Positions 57,483-64,000 of a stretch of DNA of 64,000 nucleotides are shown here, piece after piece. Made by a program: the position numbers and the translations under genes. Each line of letters begins with the position of its first letter. Position 1 is the stretch's first letter. Below the pieces are notes generated by a model, which was not told the DNA's origin, did no database searches, and saw only the letters and a program-made list of their open reading frames with translations. The DNA comes from Scatophagus argus (taxonomy: Eukaryota > Chordata > Actinopteri > Scatophagidae), in NCBI RefSeq assembly GCF_020382885.2, contig NC_058506.1:20324818-20388817 (forward strand). The letters run 5' to 3'.

Positions 57483-59531
57483 ATGTCCAACTTGAAGGAG
57501 TCCAACACTTGTCCTGACGGCTACAGGGCTTTAAGCACAAGTGAGCTGAGGGAGCTTTTACAAAACGACGACAAAATGGACCAAATCATTCGGCTCAATG
57601 AGAAGGTAAGGTATCCTCTGCTCCCCAAAGAGCCAAAGTGCCGTAAGGAATTTGCGCCTTATTGACGCTTTGTTAAACCTCTTCTTCCGTCTTAAACGAT
57701 GTTGTTCCGTCGTTTCCCGGCTGTGTCTTTGTTCCTCGCTGAAAAGGAGCGTTTAATTGTTTTTGGACATCACATTTCATGTTCAATGTGTAACGCAAAT
57801 CCGCTTTACATGGCTCATCGATTGTCTGCGTGGCGAGTGGTCGGATTTCCAATTCGTTCCCCACAAACCCTCCTCCCAATGTTTGCGGTGAAATATTAGT
57901 TACTGAGACGAAGATAAAACACAGGGGGATTTATATCTGTGTTTGTACATTTCATTGTTTTATGCGTCAAGCGTTATTATCATGCTGGAAGCATCATATC
58001 GGGGTGTTGAAGACCCCATACGCGCCGTTATGTGGCTCTAGTCTTTGCGCAGAACTCCCTTTAGAGATCTGACAATGTAGTATTTCTTCATCCCACAGAC
58101 CATCTGCACAGCAGGTAGAAGATATCTTAAAATATTAGATTTCTTACGGCACTCTATTAAATTCGGCATTCCTGCAGTATATATAACAAGACTTGTTTCA
58201 ATGAAACCTCAAGTTTAACAACTGGTCGTCCTCTGTCCTCTTCCCTCGAAAGATGCGTCGGCAAGCAGAATTCATTCTGAGTAAAAGTCTACTTTTATCG
58301 CAATAAGTTGCGTCTTGATGTGTTGGATTGATGCCGAATTGAGCAGTGATCCTCGATAATAACAAAACATCTCATGTTGCATTCTTTCACGAGATTCACT
58401 TCGTGTGGAAACGTGGAAAGTTAAAATTGGTCGGTTTGTAAAGGAAATCTACGTGCTTTAATCTCCACGTCAGAGAGGCATGTTTTGGGGCTGTTTGATG
58501 ACCTTCCTAGCATAAAGCGATATTGCGATCACTTGCTCTCTTTTACCGTGTCTCTCTCCTTCCCTCTCTCTCTCTCTCCTTCCCTCTCTCTCTCTCTCCT
58601 TCTCTCTCTCTCTCACGCACACACACACACGCACACGCACACGCATGGATGCAATGTGGTTCCCAAACTTCTTTATGACCCCTGTTTTGATTAAGTTTGC
58701 CTTGGGGGTCCTCCAGCAGAAAAAAATCTCCAGTCAGGATTCAGTGTAGGCTTCAGAACTGCATTGCTTTCACAGCTGTGGGTGGAGTGATGTGTGCAGT
58801 GTGTACAGTGAAACATACCCAGGGTGGAATATTTATCATCATACATGTTCACAGCTATCTTTGTTGACGGACCCCACATTGAGAACCGCTGCACTGGACC
58901 TTTGAGATTGCTGTTTTCTATTATAATCTTCCTCCTTGATTAATTAAGATACCAAAAGCAGGCGATTCGGGTGATTTTGCTTAGAAACAAGGGACGGCAT
59001 TACTTACTTACTCGTCCTGTTCGTGACATCTGAAACCTGGCGATGATGGAGCCGCAGTGGTTTAATCTCACCAAGAGGTCATACAATCCTCCCCTGGGAG
59101 CAGAGCAGAGTCACTCAGACCCACAGTCCAGAGTGCACAGGAGTGTTTTAGCAACTCTTCATTCGCACTCCCATTTGTCTGTCATTAACTAATATTACAG
59201 AACCTGTGCTTGCAGAGGACGTTTGTCATATAAGTAGTCTGTCTCCCAGTGACGTAGTCCCCTTTACTCTACAGAATATATCAAAGCATGTGCTGTACAT
59301 TATCATGGTTGGCTGGTTTCAGAACCCATCTCTCATCTCCATATGAGATCTGGGAGCAGGACGCTTCATTAATCTCATGTTAATGATGAGCGTTATGTAA
59401 ACCGCAGAGTGTAAATCATTCATGACTCATAATCATGAATGCTACAGCCTAATTCCCATAAATAACATAACCATTAATCAACTGGCAGATTGACTGATTA
59501 AATATGTAGTTCACAGGAGCAAATCTATAGT

Positions 59532-59563
<32 letters not shown>

Positions 59564-62500
59564 AAGATCCTCGGCAGCCACAAATGCACTGCAGCTGCAG
59601 CATTTTGTCGGGGATCAGAAAGTCATTCTGAGAAGCACAACAATAAACGGACGTGTAAAAAAAAAAAGTCAGATCAAAAGGATGAAACTCTTCAGCGCCT
59701 GGTATTAAACAGACCTGAATTTATCTGATTACAGTTACCACTGATTACAACAGAAAGTACAACACTAACACCTTGCACAGCTAGTCAGATTCATCATTAT
59801 GTTTATTTGTTCTTTGATCAACCAAAAGCGTGCATTTTAAGGACAATAAGAACAAGAGACAGTAGTTTGGCATTTTGGGAGATGCTCTTACTCCGTTCCT
59901 GGAGGAGAGTTAGAAAAAGCAAGATCAACATCGCTCTCATGTCTCACGTTAATGTAGCCAGCAGCTGTTTAGCTGAGCTTAGCTTACAGCTCGAATGGAA
60001 GTCGGCGAGCAGCACCTCAAAAAATCAGTCGCACATTACAGCTCATTGGTTCAATCTGTACAAAAGCTCACAATCTGCGGTTTTACAAGATCAACTTGAG
60101 ATACGAACATGTCTGTTTTTAAAATATGCAGACCACAAATTGAAAATAAATCCCGGTGGCAGCACCAGTCAGAAACATTGCCTTAAGATATTTTCTGCAG
60201 ATTATTCGGCCATGGTACTAGCAATTACATTTTTTGACATCATCCAGCTTTATTTGTCATGAAAAAAATTTGCATGTATGCAAACGCAGGGATGGAATTT
60301 TCCTGTAAACCTGCTATAACGAGCTGTTAACACAACCTTGACATATGGCGAACTTGTTAGCAAGCAGCTGCTTAATTACACGTCCAGCAGTTATAAAGCA
60401 AACCTGAGCGTTTCTCTGGAGTCTGGAGTGTTTCTGTCCACCTGAAGAATGTAAGTCTGATATTCAGTCTCCTCCTATCGTCCTCATTTCATCCATTGTT
60501 GTTGTTACAAAATGTTGATCACATCTGCTTTAAACTCATTCCAAATGGTGCGAAGAGACATTTACCAAGCTGGCCGCCCGGTGGAGACTGGCATTACATT
60601 GCCCGCCGTTTCTCTCAGTTGAATGCAGACTTGGCGTGACATGAAGAATTCTCTCTCATGGAAAAGACGGTCGGTTTCATCACGAACTGAATGTTAGGTT
60701 GGTGGCCTTGGACTGCAGCAGCCCAATTAAGTTTGAGCCTCATTTAAGACAAAGGAGAAACCCCTGTTTACTGCATTTCATGTGGTCAGACGTGTTCAGC
60801 CGCAGGAAACAGCAGCGCTGCTCCTCGTCTTCAACTCCGGACTCCTAAATGCTTCCCAAGTGTCATTTGTCTGGCGCGGTAAACAGTGTCAGCCCTGCTT
60901 TACAGCAAGTCCATCAAAATACAAAACAACACTCGCACTCTGAACACTGCAGCGGGCGTTGTTGTTGTTGTTTGATAAACAGGGCGGACAAGCCAAAGTA
61001 GGAAATGTGTCTGTATTGATTCCTGTTTAGGGAAAAGGGCACAGATGATTGGGCGATAAGTCTTTAACTGTCATCTTTACGCTCGCCGGGAATTCATTTT
61101 GTGGAATGAACAGCGGATCTGTGGCATCTCTTTCTGCACTCACACGGGGCTTCTTTTGACTACAGGGCACATTCTGCAAATTCCTCTTAACTTGGGACTC
61201 GTACATCCCTTTGATGACCCGTAAAATGTGAGACAGATGCACCGTACAACGCTGGACTCAATGACACGGCCTTCAGGCTCTTAAGTGACTGACTGCAGAG
61301 GGAAAACAATTGAGCGGGAAAAGTATCTGGCCAGGCAGAATCGCAGGAATGCTCAGAATGATGACATGGTCAGAGAGGTTTCAGATTTTTTGCGGCGTGA
61401 AGCTCACAAAGTGGCAACGTGTCAGCGTTTGGGACCCCGACTCGTCCTTTACAGCAATGCTGTGACTGTGTTGTCTCACATAAAGGGAGTGGCATGTGTT
61501 TTAATAATTTATAGGTTTCAGCTCATATGGTAGAGTGACAATGATTGCCCACACCTCCCCCCATATACACATACCCCCACCACCATCCCTGAATCTCCCA
61601 ACAGCATGAATGCTGCAGTTGACAGCATGTTGAAGCCATAAACATCCAGAATTGTGACCCTTGACCACAAATTACTTTTGCTTTATTAGGCTCAGGGTTT
61701 CCACTCACATTTTATAATGAAGGCAGCCGGTCCTGCCACTAACATCTGAGGACATTTTTGCATAAATGACTTCAATTTTCCAGTAACTTGTGTTGTAGGC
61801 AGACTACATGTTTACAGGGTTTACTCAGTCCTCTGAGCTGAACCTGCTACCACAAAACGATTACGTAAACAAGGAAGTAGCGACAGAAACTAATAGCTGT
61901 CAAATCATTGATACAAAGTGATTTCAAAACTCATTTTGCCATTCTTATTCTTAAAAAAAAAAGCATTTTTCCCAAGGTCAAAACACAATTTAGAACGTTC
62001 AGTTGGACATCAAAAATGTCTCCAGTTTGAAGTCACAAAGTGACATATAGCAGTTGATATTGGCGGTGGGGATGATTGATATCTCATATTTGTTCGTGTC
62101 AGTAACAGCCTACTATAATAACCTGAGGGAGCAGGTGGGTTGGGGAGACTGAGCAGGACCATTCACATTCAGATGATTCAGTGCCCTCTGCAGCCTCCAT
62201 TGGCCAGCATGAGAAGTTAAAGCAGTCCGGCTACAACAGTGAATGTATCAGGCCGCTCCCAGTGGGTTTCAAGTACACACGAAACTGTCTCAGCTCAGCT
62301 GCAATTTCCTCCCAGCTCTCAGGTCGTTCGAGGTATGCAAACGCATGCAGCTGTAGTGGGTCTAACTGCCTTGTGTTACATAGCAGACAAGAACCGCTGG
62401 GACTCTCTGTCACCAGTTCATTGCACCAACATAACTTCCATGCAGCCGTAGAGGAAAAAAAAATCACTCGGTCTGTCTTGTTAAACGCTCTCTGTGCCTC

Positions 62501-63040
62501 TATAGCACCATGAACAGAGCGGCAGTGTGCACCACGCTCGCCTGTCGTACTCTGTAGTGTTGCTACTTGCACAGCAGGCTAACAACACGCGTGCTTTGAC
62601 AAACTTCTCTTGTAGTCAACAGATTTTTGCCTAAAAGTTAAACACATAAGTTAAAGTATATTAAACCAGCAGACTTTTACATAATGAACGCCTGTAACAA
62701 AAGTAGGCAGAGGAATACACACAGCATTAGTTTCCTGATCCACATGCATGTTGAAAGAATTTTATGTCCTACACGATTTAGGGCATCAGCATGCACACAC
62801 TGCGCAGCTGCACCACATATGGTATGGTAGACTAATCTGACATTTGTTGACTTTGGGCTTCTGTTTAGTTTCAGGATCTTCAAGTGGACAGAGAGATGCT
62901 GCTGACCTCCAATCGGAGTTTGGCCGAGGAGAGCCTCGCCCGACGACCCCGCCTTTGTAACGGCAAACTCCAACTGGCGGAGAAATACCGGGAACTGTCC
63001 AACCTGGCAACCACATGCTGGGAAAAACAGAGTCAGCTTG
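57483..63040 (+). CDS. vps37d: VPS37D, ESCRT-I subunit, first two coding exons (continues past the window)
   Basis: VPS37 proteins are the third subunit of ESCRT-I, with TSG101 and VPS28, sorting ubiquitinated cargo into multivesicular endosomes. Coding exons 57483-57605 (41 codons, phase 0) and 62869-63040 (57 codons plus one base) are visible; the rest lies to the right. Exon 1 GYRALSTSELRELLQ and NDDKMDQIIRLNEK matches human VPS37D GILSTGQLRDLLQDEP and LDRIVRLSRK more closely than VPS37A, B or C. Exon 2 FQDLQVDREMLLTSNRSLAEESL and RRPRL, KYRELSNLA are the Mod(r) domain coiled coil. Donors GTAAGG and GTGAGT, acceptor TTCTGTTTAG. The paralogue assignment is from memory. Confidence 0.85.
58547..58644. 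repeat. Compound CT / CA microsatellite
   Basis: Three CTCTCTCT blocks spaced by CCTTCC pass into CACACA and GCACAC units. Confidence 0.9.
58652..58896. mobile_element. hAT-like MITE with degenerate inverted ends
   Basis: Left end CAATGTGGTTCCCAAACTTC; right end, read on the minus strand, CAGTGCAGCGGTTCTCAATG. About 245 bp, no coding capacity. The CAGTGGTTCTCAA-like ends fit hAT non-autonomous elements of fish. No clear 8-bp target duplication is seen, so it is old. Confidence 0.5.
59860..60140 (+). repeat. Decayed teleost dispersed repeat
   Basis: TTTGGCATTTTGGGAGATGCTC, GGAGAGTTAGA, CTCTCATGTCTC and AGCTGAGCTTAGCTTACAG follow the order of the copies at 0.8, 49.8 and 52.8 kb. Confidence 0.6.
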
Positions 63041-64000
63041 GTGAGTTTACCCCAGCATTGAAGAGAGAAAGAGGAGAGGGTGAGGACAGGGGGGTGGGGG
63101 GGTGTTTCTGGTTTCACAAAGGATGCCAGTGGACGATCGCTGTCGAGACATAAGTCAAGAGGAGCTGGTGCTTAGGATGGCAAGGTCACTGGTTCAGATT
63201 CCAGGGCTGGATGGGTAAATATGGCGCCGCTAAGTGAAAGTGAAGCATTATCACAGCCATTTTTCTGGTGGCAAGACAGATTTCTATGTGACCTTAAACT
63301 GTTGTTGTCGTTCTTATTTACTGAAACAGAGCTTTCATACGGTTTTGTGTTGGTGAAAGCAAACTAAAAGAAGAAATTGCAGAAAGAAAAGGTCGCATCT
63401 GGACCACGTAAGGTCAGAGTTAATTATACACGATGTCCCTCAGTGGCTCCTCATTGTCTCACCTTGTAATTGCAGTAAGACACTCAGCCTTTACTGCACG
63501 CTTTGAGACATAGAAAGCAAAGCGAAAGCCGAAATCCCATTTGACTTGCTGTGACACTCTCGCTCTCGCAGAGAATGAGGGAAGTTTCACATCAGAGTAC
63601 AGAAAAGCTTCAGTGTGTCAGCGAGACGAGCCTTCAACCGCTCAGCAAAAGCCTCAGCATGACTGGAGTTCGGTCATGGGAACGAAATGAAGCATATCAA
63701 ATGCCGGCAGGAAGCTTGCAGCAGTTGTCAAGGAATTTGTGGGGTGAAAGGGGCCTTGTCTTTGTTTAGGCGAGTCATGCTTTTGACGGGACGGCTATGA
63801 GGCGGCACCAGAGGATGTCTTTTTAAGCCTCGGCCCTAAATTTTAAGCCTCATGGGCAAGCTTTTGAAAATTTTTTGCAGCGTAAGAGCCAAGAGCAGGT
63901 GACGAAATAAATCCTGTTGCATTAATTTCCAGTTGTAATGTCAACCGCTGCTTATATATATGCGAGTGTGTGTCTTTATGGAGCAGGCCCGGCGCCCGGC
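63041..64000 (+). other. vps37d: Start of vps37d intron 2
   Basis: Follows the phase-1 donor GTGAGT. No acceptor plus open frame resembling the next VPS37 exon is visible before the window ends. Confidence 0.6.

Larger units (their letters stand above)
57606..62868 (+). other. vps37d: vps37d intron 1 (5.3 kb)
   Basis: No additional exon in frame was recognised. It contains a CT/CA microsatellite (58.55 kb), a hAT-like MITE (58.65 kb), an A/G-rich tract (59.53 kb) and a dispersed-repeat copy (59.86 kb). Around 62.18-62.57 kb open frames exist on both strands without recognised motifs; this may be a transposon fragment. Confidence 0.6.

Noticed and set aside
61285..61533. 82-codon plus-strand frame with a charged, helix-like start in vps37d intron 1
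   Set aside because: No family recognised, no splice phase match with the flanking exons, and length is within chance expectation.
62181..62572. Overlapping 110-113 codon frames on both strands in vps37d intron 1
   Set aside because: No recognised domain and no agreement with vps37d phase. It may be a transposon piece, but I found no ends or second copy.

Overview
The window is nuclear DNA of a ray-finned fish, most likely a percomorph teleost. Small exons sit in short introns, CA/GT microsatellites are dense, and several decayed dispersed repeats look like those common in spiny-rayed fishes (a TTAGCTTAGCTTAGCATAAA-type element, the 'acting on AAGTAAAAGT' type, hAT-like ends and a Tc1 relic). 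There is no bacterial or viral content. I built every gene model by hand from reading frame, splice phase and recalled vertebrate homologues; no database was searched.

Layout: (1) 1.57-5.68 kb, minus strand: lrrc32 (GARP), a leucine-rich-repeat receptor that presents latent TGF-beta. (2) 5.7-14.4 kb: repeats, a possible promoter near 10.8 kb and the probable mpzl1 3' UTR. (3) 14.4-25.5 kb, minus: mpzl1 (PZR), an Ig-domain membrane protein with two C-terminal ITIMs; six coding exons give 265 aa. (4) 29.5-45.6 kb, minus: rabep1 (rabaptin-5), a Rab5 effector; 18 coding exons give 856 aa, with two unlisted frame-neutral mini-exon candidates (12 nt and 36 nt). (5) 46.5-52.7 kb, plus: a scimp-like transmembrane adaptor, head to head with rabep1; as I recall the human order, RABEP1 and SCIMP are also neighbours there. 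(6) 57.48 kb to beyond the window, plus: the first two coding exons of vps37d, an ESCRT-I subunit.

The most striking item is the last scimp-like exon. It encodes 17 tandem 7-residue (21-bp) units, 13 with one tyrosine each and nine forming YxxP motifs (YEQP, YVQP, YLEP). This resembles the substrate domain of p130Cas and the DYExP sites of SLP-76 grafted onto a SCIMP-type adaptor, suggesting a multivalent SH2 docking array. A GC-AG intron stands just before this exon, so the array could be switched in or out by splicing.

Functionally, lrrc32, mpzl1 and scimp act in cell-surface or immune signalling, while rabep1 and vps37d act in endosomal traffic. They look like independent genes, not one pathway.
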